A DNA stretch of 59,637 nt from Candidatus Caenarcanales bacterium (GCA_022447685.1 JAKVAO010000009.1:1-59637); one strand, 5' to 3'; positions 1 through 9,784 are shown, counted from the first letter of the stretch. A program made the numbers and translations. Notes: a model not told the origin generated them from the sequence alone.

Positions 1-1
1 C

Positions 2-202
2 CTTCCACCATATTCACCTGAATTAAACCCTATGGAGCAAGTTTGGCAATTCCTCAAACAAAAATTTCTTGCAAATAAAGTTTTTCAAGACTACGATGAT
101 ATCGTCGAAAGTTGCTCTAGGGCTTGGAATTCGTTTTTGAATATGAAAAATAAAATTAAGGAGCTATGTTCAAGAAAATGGACTGAACTCCGAAATAATT
201 AA
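2..202 (+). mobile_element. IS630-family transposase, C-terminal end (partial)
   Basis: An open frame enters from the left edge and reads LPPYSPELNPMEQVWQFLKQ, then about 46 more residues to a TAA stop. The PPYSPELNPxExxW block is the hallmark of the DDE_3 catalytic domain of IS630/Tc1-mariner transposases, with the last acidic catalytic residue in NPMEQ. The ending (KELCSRKWTELRNN) also fits the family. Only about 66 residues are inside the window, so completeness cannot be judged. No terminal inverted repeat could be matched because the left end of the element is missing. Confidence 0.85.
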
Positions 203-359
203 TTTACTTGGTATTAGCTTTCCAAGTAGACATCCTCATTGATTTCTCCTTCTAGAAACGTCTTTGTTTCTTATCATAAAAGCTTAACAAAGACTTAAAC
301 TAAAGTAAAGGCTTTAGCTAAAAATCATTATTTTGGTGGAAGTTGTGAAATGGTTTTTA
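203..359. other. Non-coding gap between transposase tail and next gene
   Basis: AT-rich, no open frame of note. A short CTAAAG/CTTTAG dyad near 294-312 lies just past the 3' end of the minus-strand gene 360-1682 and could be a weak terminator, without a convincing T tract. The right end of the IS630 element should lie here, but its boundary cannot be fixed. Confidence 0.4.
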
Positions 360-1682
360 CTATGATTTAGGTTCAAGTGCAGCAGCAATTGTTTTTAACA
401 TATCAGGATTTTTAGTTGCAGCTTCAATAGCAGTTGCCATTAAATCCATACTATTACCTTTCGCTCCCTCACCAATTTGTCCAATTGTTTCAGCCATTTG
501 CGGACCTTCAAGCAAAGCTTGTAAATCATTTTCAGACTTAGTATCCTTCTGAGCTTCTGACTTAGTATTATCAGACTTAGCTTCAGTCTCTAAATCTTTC
601 ATTTGGAAATTAGGAGAATTCTTTAATATCTTAGCTATATTTTCAAGCATAGGCTTAGATGATGCTTCAGGTAAGTCTCTTTTCACCAAAACAGCTAAAA
701 TTTTCAAATTATTCAGTAAAGTAGCAGATCTAAAGTCATACTCGGTAGGTTTTTCCTCTCTTCTCAGCTCTACTTTAAGACCTTCATTAATAATCTTAGA
801 AGTTTTTTCTGGTTCAAGCTTTAGAAGATTTTCCATTATCTTGTAGAAATTCTTCTCTTTTAAATCAGTTAAATCACGAAAGGCTGAATGTAATTCAGAA
901 TTTTCTGGTGTCTCTGACATACCAAGTAACTTGAATAGTATTGGAGGTTTAGAAGATAAATCTACAAATTTGTCTTGAACAAGGTTTTTAAGCTCAAGAT
1001 TAGACTCGAAATCTTTATCACCACTAATTGAATAGAGGCGGAAACTTTGAGATAGCGTAGATAAGGATTTTATTGCGGCATTTGCAATTAATGGTGATTC
1101 TGACTTCTTGGTAGCCATACTTGCTAAGCGATTAATAGCTTCTTTAGCGGCATCTTTATCATCAGTTCCAAAACTATTACGGATAACTTCAGGTAGAGTA
1201 TTGAATACCCTAGCGATAAATTTTTTCTCAGTGGGTCTACTGTTCAAATCATTACCAAATCCTTCATATATTGGATATACATCTTCTTTACCGTCCAAAA
1301 CAGATTTGATAGCATTAGCTAATTTCTCATCACTAGATAAAAGTTGCTTAGGAATATCAGAATTCATCTCAAGTTCTATATGATGAGGAGATTCGGTGAG
1401 GACATTTACAACTTTATTTACTATTTTTAGATACGCCTCTCTATCTGATAAAGCTGCTGGATCTGATAGCTGACTAGAAAGTTGTTCAATATCTGCGCGA
1501 GGCATAGTCTCTAAAGGATTACCAGGGTCACCTTCAACTTTGCCACCAGCAACTTGAGCATCTGCGATTTCTTTTTGACTTAAAGTTTTTGGATCAGAAA
1601 CCGGTTCTTCTTTTTTACTTGCACCAGTATTTGCAGGAGGCTGAGCACCTATACCTAAAGCTTGCATAATTTGTCCTAACAT
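360..1682 (-). CDS. Hypothetical helical protein, 440 aa
   Basis: Not recognised. The protein has a Gly/Ala/Pro-containing N-terminus (MLGQIMQALGIGAQ), a long mostly helical middle rich in Lys, Glu, Ser and Leu, a low-complexity Lys/Ser/Glu linker around residues 365-390, and a short alanine-rich helical end. No signal peptide or membrane segment is visible, so it is probably cytoplasmic. The ATG is supported by a GAGG site 8 bases upstream and a consensus promoter (TTGACA, 17 bases, TATTAT). It is transcribed alone: fba upstream has its own terminator. Confidence 0.75.
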   Translation of the reverse strand: MLGQIMQALGIGAQPPANTGASKKEEPVSDPKTLSQKEIADAQVAGGKVEGDPGNPLETMPRADIEQLSSQLSDPAALSDREAYLKIVNKVVNVLTESPHHIELEMNSDIPKQLLSSDEKLANAIKSVLDGKEDVYPIYEGFGNDLNSRPTEKKFIARVFNTLPEVIRNSFGTDDKDAAKEAINRLASMATKKSESPLIANAAIKSLSTLSQSFRLYSISGDKDFESNLELKNLVQDKFVDLSSKPPILFKLLGMSETPENSELHSAFRDLTDLKEKNFYKIMENLLKLEPEKTSKIINEGLKVELRREEKPTEYDFRSATLLNNLKILAVLVKRDLPEASSKPMLENIAKILKNSPNFQMKDLETEAKSDNTKSEAQKDTKSENDLQALLEGPQMAETIGQIGEGAKGNSMDLMATAIEAATKNPDMLKTIAAALEPKS

Positions 1683-1701
1683 AAACTAAACCTCAAAATT
1701 A

Positions 1702-1730
1702 ATAATAACACAAAAGTATATACATGTCAA
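1702..1730 (-). promoter_or_regulatory. Sigma-70-type promoter of the 440-aa gene
   Basis: On the minus strand, TTGACA (1725-1730), a 17-base spacer and TATTAT (1702-1707) form a near-consensus housekeeping promoter. It leaves a leader of about 15 bases that includes the GAGG ribosome site before the ATG at 1682. Confidence 0.7.
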
Positions 1731-1770
1731 TGTGTGGAAAATAGGGTAAGAAAATATTTCAAATAAACAA

Positions 1771-1799
1771 TAAAAATCCCCACCAAAACGGCGGGGATT
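1771..1799 (-). terminator. Intrinsic terminator of fba
   Basis: Ten-base-pair stem (1775-1784 with 790-799 of the same kilobase, i.e. 1790-1799) around a 5-base loop; one G-T pair. Read on the minus strand it is followed by a run of T. It sits about 40 bases after the aldolase stop codon. Confidence 0.8.
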
Positions 1800-1840
1800 C
1801 TATAAAAAGCCTAAAAGACTAATAGATGAGATTACTCTAA

Positions 1841-2875
1841 CTAAGCGGCAGTAAGCGCTCTAGCTGACTTTCCCGCAGACTTAAGATCCTCACAAGCTTG
1901 CATGATACGCTTAGACATACCTTCTTCAGCTTTTTTGATGTAAGATCTAGGATCATAAACTTTCTTATTACCTACTTCACCTTCGATCTTAAGAACGCCT
2001 TCGTAGTTAGTCATAATATGATCAACTATAGGTCTTGTGAAAGTGTACTGTGTATCAGTATCTATGTTCATTTTGATAACACCATACTCTAAAGTTTCGT
2101 GGATATCAGATAGATCAGAACCAGAACCACCGTGGAATACAAGTAAGTGATCTTTAGAGAATTTCTCTTGCACAGCTGCTTGACCATCTTTCAAGATAGA
2201 TGGAGTTAACTTAACGTTTCCTGGCTTATAAACACCGTGAACATTACCGAAAGTCGCTGCAAGCATAAATCTTTCATTGATTGGGCTTAAATCTTCCCAA
2301 ACTTGAAGCATATCTTCTGGAGTAGTGTAAAGCTTATCGTTAGGTTGGTCAGAGTTATCAACACCATCTTCTTCTCCACCTACAACACCAGTCTCAACTT
2401 CAAGAATAATTTCATTCTTAGTGCAAAGCTCCATAAGCTCTTTAGAGATTTTCATGTTCTCTGCTAGAGGTAATTCAGAACCATCAAACATGTGAGAGTT
2501 GAAAAGATTAGGTAATCCAGCAGCTCTTCTTCTTGCAGTTTCTTCGATAAGTGGCTTCAAGAAAGTATCAACTTTAGCTGGGTGACAGTGATCTGTGTGA
2601 AGAGCGATCATGATGTCATACTTCTCAGCAAGTCTATGAATAGCTTCAGCTAAAACTATAGCTCCTAAAACCATGTCTTTTTGAGCAAGACCAGAAGCGA
2701 ACTGAGCACCACCAGTAGAAACCTGGATGACACCATCAGATTTAGCTTCAGCAAAACCTTTTAATGTTGCGTTAATAGTCGCAAGTGATGTAATGTTTAC
2801 CGCAGGATAAGCAAATTTTTCTTTCTTCGCTCTATCGAGCATTTCGCAGTATTGTTCGTAATTAGCTACAGGCAT
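1841..2875 (-). CDS. fba: Fructose-bisphosphate aldolase, class II
   Basis: Zinc-dependent aldolase that interconverts fructose 1,6-bisphosphate with dihydroxyacetone phosphate and glyceraldehyde 3-phosphate in glycolysis and gluconeogenesis; cytoplasmic. At 344 residues it has the size of the long class IIA enzymes such as FbaA of E. coli. Visible motifs are HTDHCHPAK at residues 93-101 (catalytic Asp95 and zinc ligand His96), an EVETGVVGGEEDGV block, and FHGGSGS around residue 248, the phosphate-binding glycine loop. The ATG is preceded by AAGGAG at good spacing. It is a single-gene unit with its own promoter and terminator. Confidence 0.96.
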   Translation of the reverse strand: MPVANYEQYCEMLDRAKKEKFAYPAVNITSLATINATLKGFAEAKSDGVIQVSTGGAQFASGLAQKDMVLGAIVLAEAIHRLAEKYDIMIALHTDHCHPAKVDTFLKPLIEETARRRAAGLPNLFNSHMFDGSELPLAENMKISKELMELCTKNEIILEVETGVVGGEEDGVDNSDQPNDKLYTTPEDMLQVWEDLSPINERFMLAATFGNVHGVYKPGNVKLTPSILKDGQAAVQEKFSKDHLLVFHGGSGSDLSDIHETLEYGVIKMNIDTDTQYTFTRPIVDHIMTNYEGVLKIEGEVGNKKVYDPRSYIKKAEEGMSKRIMQACEDLKSAGKSARALTAA

Positions 2876-2901
2876 TTATTTCTCCTTATTTGTGACATCC
2901 A

Positions 2902-2929
2902 GATATATCAATAAGTTAATCAAATTCAA
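2902..2929 (-). promoter_or_regulatory. Probable promoter of fba
   Basis: Minus-strand TTGAAT (2924-2929), 16-base spacer, TATATC (2902-2907), followed by a leader of about 20 bases containing the AAGGAG ribosome site. Confidence 0.55.
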
Positions 2930-3020
2930 TCTAAATATCTTACAGTGTAAAAGCACATTATTAAGCGCCAGAGCTTATTTTAACATGGAATAGAACAATT
3001 ACTGTTTTAAAACTTTGTTT

Positions 3021-3320
3021 TTAGTTAGCTGGTGAATTATGCCTTTCGATAATTTCAAATTTTCGAATATATTGAGGTGGTAATAGTGGTTGAAATTCTC
3101 CTTGCTCATTTGGAGCTCCATAAGCAATTATACGGTCTAAACTACGACCAAATAAAGGAGTTTCATTATCATTATGAGTAAACTCATAAATAGCTGCTTG
3201 TTTTTACTATCATCACCTTTTTTTACTTTAAAACCGATATGCTAGCTACCAGGCAGCATGAAACATATAGTGGGTGGATTTCTAAAGAAATTAAGAATAA
3301 AGACTTGAGTGAAGCTCAAT
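3021..3320 (-). pseudogene. Decayed coding fragment downstream of the DEAH helicase gene
   Basis: Reading the minus strand, 3203-3021 encodes about 60 residues ending QYIRKFEIIERHNSPAN, with protein-like composition (NETPLFGRSLDRIIAYGAPN). Directly upstream, in another frame, comes HIGFKVKKGDDSKN, joined to the first part if one base is corrected in the run of five A at 3201-3205. Further upstream the same frame continues past one TAG (3242-3244) as PPTICFMLPGS, back to the helicase stop codon. This looks like a real protein end broken by a frameshift and a nonsense codon: either the lost C-terminus of the helicase or a separate small gene. The family is not recognised. Confidence 0.45.
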
Positions 3321-6300
3321 TTTCTCCAGAGAAAAACAATAAACAGTTATCAAAGAACTTTTTCAAAAAATCCCTTTGGAATAAATCATTATTATTTTTA
3401 TAACCAGCTTCTAATAGATTAACACCAGGATACTGTGATTGGATGTAGACATTGAAAAACTGTTTTAAACCTGCAATATTTATCTTCACTTTTTCTTTTT
3501 GCACTTGAGGCAAAGCTCTATAATAGTCTGCTAAAGACAAGAAATTTGCTTCGGTTTTCTTTTTAGATTCTTGTTTAGTTAGAGTCTGCTGGATTTTTAA
3601 ATGTTTTATTAATTTAATAATGCTTTTTAGAGGATAAAAAATTTCTCTAGTAGGATTGAAACTAATATAGTCTTTGTCAGATAGTGATATTAATAATCTA
3701 TTTAATTCAGTATCTGATGGCATTTTTGATGAATCAATTTTTGATGACAGTAAGAGTTTAGCAGCATTTAAGTCTCTGTGAGTAGGTTTTATCGTTTTAG
3801 ATTTTAATTCACGAATTTCATTAATTTCTTTGATTATTTGATTGGTAGCTTCATTAATGGATTGAGAATTTAAAAATGCTTTATTTAAGATCCCAGACTG
3901 AATTTCTATGTTTGGGATGTGTTTGATAGATTCACTTAGCTCAGGAGATTTAAATATTTGTTCCAAGAAAAGAGTTTGCATAGATTGGTAACTATAATAT
4001 TCTTTAAATTCCTTTTCAATTGCTAATTCTATCTGTTCTTCTATTGTTTTCTCAGACCTATATTTTGTTTCTTTATTTAAAAAATGCGTAAAAGCTTTAT
4101 CTTTAATTTCTTTTATTAAGTCATCAGTGCTCTTGTCAGTTAATTCTTTGATCAGATTAAGATTTTTAATACGTTTTAATGCTGATTCATTGTTTTTAAA
4201 AAGTACTGGGAGGGATTTAATAAATGGATTTTCTTCAAATAAAATATTTTTTGCTAAAGACTTATTTTTTATAATATGTTCAATGCATTTTTCATAATCT
4301 TGAAAATAACTTAATGTCTTTAGAATTATAGTTTCCAGGTTCTTCTCTGTTAATTTAAGATCTTTAAAAACTTCTGATTCTTTAATATGATTCTTGTATA
4401 CTTCATTTAAATGAGTTCTATAAATAATTTTCTCTAGAAAATCTCTATAGAAATAGATAGAATCTTTAAGTCTGTGTTTATTTAGAGACTTTATAAAATT
4501 TCTATATTGAATAGTAATTGAGTTCAGAAATTTCTTTTTTATATCAGCTGCTTTTAGATTTTTTCCTTCATCTATTAGCTGTGAAAGTTTATAGTCTAAA
4601 TTATCATCAGAGCTTATTATCTCCAAATAAGTAGATAGGATATCATGTTTCCATTGTGGTGATTGTAACAAGCTTTCTTTGATTTCGTCTTTATGCTTGA
4701 TATTGAAATTATCTCTTATTTCAGAAAATATTTTACTTTTTGTTGTATTGTCTAGAATGACTTCCCTGTTAGTAGATTTTTTTATTTCAGCAGTCTTTTT
4801 TGTTCTAGCATTAGCTTTTTTTACATTTTGTTCTGTAGTATCACTAGTAATTATATGTTGCTGAATTGGCTTGGCATAATACTTCTCTTTTTTTGAGTCT
4901 TCTAATATTTTTTCTAAAAGTGGTCTTAGCTTTGAGTCTAAAAATACTTGGGAGAAATATAAGTCACCTTCCTTTAGATAGGCTCCACCAGCTTTTAATT
5001 CACTTTTTATCTCATCTTTTATCTTAGTTTTTATCGATATTAAAGCTTTATCAATAGTTTCTGTTGTAAATCCAGTGAAATTTCTTTTTGCAAAGCTTTC
5101 GAGTGTTTCAAATTCGTGTAATTTAATTAATTTTGATTTTTCGAGTTCTAAGTAATTTTTGATGGCTATTTCAACAACTTCAGGATTATAAGTTAAATGA
5201 TCAGAATCCTCGTTTAAATGAATTGCTGTAAAATGATTTTTCTCCTCCTTAAACTCCAATTCTTTATTTATAGCTTCTTCTTGTAAATTTTTCTCTAGTA
5301 TTGCTTTTATTTCAGCATCACTCATATTTGTTAAATTAAAATACATACTCTCTTGAGCCTTTCTGAATACTTGCTCTAAAGTTTGGAAACCTCTAAATTT
5401 TTCTTTTAATTTTTCATCTTTATCAATAGTTTTTAAATTTATCCCTTGTGGAGGAACGACTTTTTTATCAGAATTATTATTATCAATTGAATAATCTAGA
5501 AGATTATTAATTGTAACGTGTGAAAAATTTGAGTTGTTTAGATTCAACTGGATTATATGCACATCTTTTTCCAAATTATCACTTTGCCTTAGTGCTCTTC
5601 CAACAATTTGCTTCAATTTTAAAATATTATTTACTGGACTTAAAATCCAGACAATTTCGACATCTTTATTATCAAAACCTTCTTCAAGCATTCTTACACT
5701 AGATAAAGCTTGTACTTCTGAACCTTTTAATTGATTTCTTGCTTTTTTTCTTTCATTATCAGTTTGAGCCGAAGTGTAAGTTTTTGTCTTTAGACCCAGA
5801 TCATCATTGAATATTTCTGTCATCCTTTCAGCAATATCTATTGAAGGTGAGATTAGTATATGTTTTTTATCTTTGAAAAGATCTTGATTATCTTTATAGA
5901 AAGATTTTAATCTTTCCTCAAAAGACTCAGTGTATAAATTTTCTTGATTTAAAGAATTTGAATTTATATCTTCACCTATGGAACTGTTTTCATAACCTAA
6001 TGAGTCGATATCAAGTTTATGATCTTTAAAATCCAAGCTTAAGTATTTAAATGGTGCGATAAATTTTTTCTTAATGGCATCTTTGAAATTTGAAATTGAC
6101 TTAATAACTTTATAATGACTCTTAGCTGTCTTCTCTGGATTGATGTAAACAAAAGAATTATCAACACGAACTAATTCTCTATCTGGGGCAGGACTTAAAT
6201 AGTAATGATCTGGGGTTGCTGTAAAACCAACTAGTAAAGATTTAGAATCTTTTTTTAGATTTGATAGTTTTTGCATTATCTCTTGATCATAGAATCTGTG

Positions 6301-6972
6301 AGCTTCATCTATTACTATAAGGTCAAATGGCTCTAAAGACTCATGTTTTTTTTGAAAAGAATTTGTAACTGCAATAACGACATCTGAACCATTATGATCA
6401 AATTTACCAATACCAAATTCTTTAAGCTTAGCTGATGAGAGATTTTTTATATCACGTTCAGGGAGGAATTCTGATAATTTTTCTGCGATTTGTATCGCAA
6501 GATCTAATCTATGACAAAGAAACAAGATTTTTTTATCTTTGCCAATAGAGCTAAATAAGTGAGAAGCAAAAACACTTTTACCTATTCCTGTAGGAGCTAC
6601 AAATTGAATATCACCTTCATTTTTAGAGTCCGAAATGTTTAGCTCTTTCATTGCTGAGTTTACTTCACGCCAAAATATTTCTAAGGGTTCTCTCATTTCA
6701 AAGTTTTGCGGTAAAAAGCGTGCAAGATTATTTCCAGTATTACTTTGGTAATCTAATATTTGACGCAAGTCAGTAGCTTCAGAAGACAAGCTATCTCTTT
6801 CATTCATACTCGCTTTATCCAAATCAGTATCACTTTTTATTTTTCGTGCAAGCTGCTTTTCATAATCACTTAAGGCAGGCTCTAAAGATTTATAGTAATT
6901 AAAATTATTTTTAAGAACTCCAAGCGATGTTCCTTTCAAAGCTAAGAATAAATTATCAAAGTATCTTTGCAT
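3316..6972 (-). CDS. Large DEAH-box SF2 helicase, 1218 aa
   Basis: Predicted nucleic-acid-dependent ATPase. Visible helicase motifs are motif I APTGIGKS (126-133), LCHRLDLA (motif Ia region), motif II DEAH (221-224), motif III-like TATPD (250-254), ARMLEEG-like motif V (about 425-432) and motif VI QIVGRALR (454-461). The core resembles the restriction-enzyme/RecQ-like SF2 group. About 740 further residues, Lys/Glu/Ile-rich and helical, match no domain I know. The gene starts 6 bases after the stop of the sigma-like gene 6979-9555, so the two are almost certainly co-transcribed. The C-terminus may be shortened: coding-like sequence continues past the stop with frame breaks. The target is unknown. 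Confidence 0.85.
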   Translation of the reverse strand: MQRYFDNLFLALKGTSLGVLKNNFNYYKSLEPALSDYEKQLARKIKSDTDLDKASMNERDSLSSEATDLRQILDYQSNTGNNLARFLPQNFEMREPLEIFWREVNSAMKELNISDSKNEGDIQFVAPTGIGKSVFASHLFSSIGKDKKILFLCHRLDLAIQIAEKLSEFLPERDIKNLSSAKLKEFGIGKFDHNGSDVVIAVTNSFQKKHESLEPFDLIVIDEAHRFYDQEIMQKLSNLKKDSKSLLVGFTATPDHYYLSPAPDRELVRVDNSFVYINPEKTAKSHYKVIKSISNFKDAIKKKFIAPFKYLSLDFKDHKLDIDSLGYENSSIGEDINSNSLNQENLYTESFEERLKSFYKDNQDLFKDKKHILISPSIDIAERMTEIFNDDLGLKTKTYTSAQTDNERKKARNQLKGSEVQALSSVRMLEEGFDNKDVEIVWILSPVNNILKLKQIVGRALRQSDNLEKDVHIIQLNLNNSNFSHVTINNLLDYSIDNNNSDKKVVPPQGINLKTIDKDEKLKEKFRGFQTLEQVFRKAQESMYFNLTNMSDAEIKAILEKNLQEEAINKELEFKEEKNHFTAIHLNEDSDHLTYNPEVVEIAIKNYLELEKSKLIKLHEFETLESFAKRNFTGFTTETIDKALISIKTKIKDEIKSELKAGGAYLKEGDLYFSQVFLDSKLRPLLEKILEDSKKEKYYAKPIQQHIITSDTTEQNVKKANARTKKTAEIKKSTNREVILDNTTKSKIFSEIRDNFNIKHKDEIKESLLQSPQWKHDILSTYLEIISSDDNLDYKLSQLIDEGKNLKAADIKKKFLNSITIQYRNFIKSLNKHRLKDSIYFYRDFLEKIIYRTHLNEVYKNHIKESEVFKDLKLTEKNLETIILKTLSYFQDYEKCIEHIIKNKSLAKNILFEENPFIKSLPVLFKNNESALKRIKNLNLIKELTDKSTDDLIKEIKDKAFTHFLNKETKYRSEKTIEEQIELAIEKEFKEYYSYQSMQTLFLEQIFKSPELSESIKHIPNIEIQSGILNKAFLNSQSINEATNQIIKEINEIRELKSKTIKPTHRDLNAAKLLLSSKIDSSKMPSDTELNRLLISLSDKDYISFNPTREIFYPLKSIIKLIKHLKIQQTLTKQESKKKTEANFLSLADYYRALPQVQKEKVKINIAGLKQFFNVYIQSQYPGVNLLEAGYKNNNDLFQRDFLKKFFDNCLLFFSGEN

Positions 6973-6978
6973 TATTTA

Positions 6979-9555
6979 TTAATTATAAGTATCGAGCAAA
7001 CCTTGAAGCTTAACGTTACGCATAGGATATCTCATTTTTCTTAGAGCTTTGCTTTCAATTTGTCGAATTCTTTCACGGGATAGATTAAACATTCCGCCTA
7101 TATCGTCTAAGTTAAGAGCTTTAGCATCTGAGGTGCCAAAACCATGTCTAAGCTTTAATACATCACTTTCTCGAGGACTAAGTTCTTCATTCAATACTGA
7201 GTCAATAAGCTGATGTTCCTCCATTTTTTCGGCATATTCCATTGGTGAGAGAGTCTTATCGTCTGGAGTTTGATGTGCTAAAGTATTTGGCATTTGTTCA
7301 CTATTGAATACTTCTGAGTAAGGAGTTCTTTGGTTGTCAACTTTTATCAATCTATCTATTGAAGAAGATCGTCTTCTTATAGAACCATTTAACTTCATTT
7401 TATTTTTTTTGGTTACCTTCTGTAATATTTGTGGTGATCCAGTTAAGAATCTCATTTTGGAAGATAATTTTTGACGAGCTCTAATAAGAGCACCATGAAG
7501 CGATGTTGATAATGCAAGTCTTCCACTAGCAAGTTTTGGGGCAGCATTTTTTAGCCCTTGAGGGAAATCTGTTATAAATTCATTTATTAACTCTCTTGCT
7601 GTATTATCAATAGCTTGAATTTCATCAACACTAGTAAGCCCCTTTTTACGATTCTCTATTGTACTCTTATCGCTGTTAACTTCTCGTAAATTTACGGCTT
7701 CTGTTAAGATTTTTGCATTATCAGTTGCAAATTTGATTATTAGAGGCATATTCAGAAGCATTATTTTTTGCTCTATATCTCTATTAAGATCACTATCTAC
7801 GAGATTTTGATCTTGGAGTGCAAGTTTATATAAGTCGTCTTCAAAATTATCAGAATCTACAATTTTCTTAATATCTATAGCAAAATCTATATTTATTTTA
7901 CTTTCTTTTAGATAGTCTCTAAAATTATCCATTGCTTTTTCTTTTCCATAAACGCCTTTCTCTAAATCATAAATCTTTTTTACCGTTATAATTTCATCTA
8001 ACTGATCCTGATTAGCTAGGATTTTATTCTCGTCTATAGGATTATTGTTTGCATATTCTGCTGATAATTCTCTGGTTCTAGCTTTAACATAGCTATTAAA
8101 CTCTGGTCTAGTAGCTTCTGAATAAGCAAAACGTTCACCTTTCTGTATAGTTTCTTTAGCTAAAGGTCGCATTAGACTGTAGATCTTTTCAAAACCAAGT
8201 GAAGAACTATTTCCTATACGGAATAAATTAGCGAAATATTGATCATAAAATTTATCTGCTTGATCGGATTTCAAAATATCATCCATTTCTGGAATTAAGC
8301 TTTCTAAAATTTTGATTTCGTTATCCTCGCTATTATTTTTTTTAAATAAATTTGTATATAACTGATTGAAAATATCATCTGCTAATTGTTTTGGGTTACT
8401 AGTAATTTCACTTTCAGCTTGAATATTTTCCTTCTTATTAGCTTGAATTTCTTTTTTAATAGAAGACTTCTTAGCTTGTGTTTTTGTGGTTTTAATTTCC
8501 TTTTCAGTGTTAAGACTATTATTGTTGTCCATGAAGTTTATATCTTCTTGGTTAGGTGCTTTAAGTTTAAGGTCTAAATTGTACTCAAGAAAATTTTCAG
8601 GATCAGTAACTTGATTGAGAAATTGAATTAATTGATCCGATGATGCTGAACTTTGTTTAAGTAATTCAGGAAGAGATTTTGGTATAGATTTTAACGATGA
8701 TGAATCTAAATATCCATTGCCAGTTTCAGTCCCAAGTTCTGAATATGCTTCGAAATCACTTAATCTTTTCAATGCTAAGGATCTATTGTTTTTAATTGCA
8801 TTGATGAAATCATTATTTGCTTTTTCATCTAGATTAATTCCTAAATTTATATCTGCTTTATTTGCAGATTCTATTAAAGTGTTCATCTCCTTTAAATTCA
8901 TTCCTAAACCTATTAAAAAATAAGATACTGTCTCATTTTTAATCTGTTCAATACTGAAACCTGTTAATTTTTTTGAGATAGACTTTAGATTAATTTCTGA
9001 ACCAGCATCTGAGGTTATTGCAGAGTTGATTTTATTTAGTTGAGAAAATTCTTTTAAAGCATCAGTTCTTAAAATACCCTGACTAATCTCATTAACTAAG
9101 TTTTCATTGGAATTATAATAATCATAAGTTTCAACATGCGTAGCTAGCTTATCAATTTTTTGACTAAGTCTATTCATGAAACTATCATCTAATTCGATTC
9201 TTAAATTTCTATCTCTCTGTTGTAGTTGCTTCAACTCTCTACTAGCTTGATTTGAGATATTCTCAGTCTTCTCTGTTGCTTGGATCTTGGTTAAATTGTT
9301 TACAAATTCTAAAACTTTATTTAAATCAGCATCTATTTGCTTAAATTCATTAATTTTTTTCATACCAATTCGTGTACTTTCGCTTGGGAAAATTAATGTT
9401 CCTGTCTTTGCTTCCGACAATTTTCTAATATTATTTGTAACAGTTTTTTGGATTTCTTTTATTTGTTTTGGGAAGTTTTCTTTACTAATATCTTGTTTAG
9501 ACTTGTCATCTCTTATAAATTGATTGATTCTAGAAAGAGTATTGCTAATTTCCAT
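6979..9555 (-). CDS. Divergent sigma-70-like protein with very long N-terminal extension, 858 aa
   Basis: The last 67 residues are a clear sigma-70 region 4: LSPRESDVLKLRHGFG (from 792), then the helix-turn-helix LSRERIRQIESKALRKMR (about 825-842), as in RpoD. Upstream, residues about 600-715 keep a weak sigma region 2-3 pattern: NMPLIIKFA matches the NLRLVV..A helix, GLTSVDEIQAIDNTARELI matches the GL...DLIQEGN-GL block, and GRLALSTSLHGALIRA matches the FSTYA-W-IRQAI block, but most aromatic DNA-melting residues are gone. The first 590 residues are helical and unassigned. It is the first gene of a two-gene operon with the helicase. It could be an alternative sigma factor, or a sigma-derived regulator unable to open promoters. 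Confidence 0.82.
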   Translation of the reverse strand: MEISNTLSRINQFIRDDKSKQDISKENFPKQIKEIQKTVTNNIRKLSEAKTGTLIFPSESTRIGMKKINEFKQIDADLNKVLEFVNNLTKIQATEKTENISNQASRELKQLQQRDRNLRIELDDSFMNRLSQKIDKLATHVETYDYYNSNENLVNEISQGILRTDALKEFSQLNKINSAITSDAGSEINLKSISKKLTGFSIEQIKNETVSYFLIGLGMNLKEMNTLIESANKADINLGINLDEKANNDFINAIKNNRSLALKRLSDFEAYSELGTETGNGYLDSSSLKSIPKSLPELLKQSSASSDQLIQFLNQVTDPENFLEYNLDLKLKAPNQEDINFMDNNNSLNTEKEIKTTKTQAKKSSIKKEIQANKKENIQAESEITSNPKQLADDIFNQLYTNLFKKNNSEDNEIKILESLIPEMDDILKSDQADKFYDQYFANLFRIGNSSSLGFEKIYSLMRPLAKETIQKGERFAYSEATRPEFNSYVKARTRELSAEYANNNPIDENKILANQDQLDEIITVKKIYDLEKGVYGKEKAMDNFRDYLKESKINIDFAIDIKKIVDSDNFEDDLYKLALQDQNLVDSDLNRDIEQKIMLLNMPLIIKFATDNAKILTEAVNLREVNSDKSTIENRKKGLTSVDEIQAIDNTARELINEFITDFPQGLKNAAPKLASGRLALSTSLHGALIRARQKLSSKMRFLTGSPQILQKVTKKNKMKLNGSIRRRSSSIDRLIKVDNQRTPYSEVFNSEQMPNTLAHQTPDDKTLSPMEYAEKMEEHQLIDSVLNEELSPRESDVLKLRHGFGTSDAKALNLDDIGGMFNLSRERIRQIESKALRKMRYPMRNVKLQGLLDTYN

Positions 9556-9608
9556 AGCCGCAATAATAACGAGTGTTATGTTGAAAAGTCAAATTTCTGG
9601 AGGGTTCT

Positions 9609-9746
9609 TTAATAAGTATTAATATTTTTCGACATCATAATTCTTAGAATTTCTGGATAATCTTCTTGCATTTCAGTTAATGTGATAAGCGGGCTTGTAA
9701 AATTAAAGAGGGCTAATAGCTCCTGCTTAAATTTGCATAACTATAA
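9609..9746 (-). other. Short orphan reading frame, possible gene remnant
   Basis: A 45-codon open stretch between rnj and the sigma-like gene, ending in ITLTEMQEDYPEILRIMMSK and a TAA. Its composition is protein-like, but there is no start codon with a ribosome site. It may be the tail of a lost gene. Nothing else is seen in the 229-base gap. Confidence 0.2.
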
Positions 9747-9784
9747 AAAGTTAAACAGTGCAATAATTAACATCAAAATTCTAA

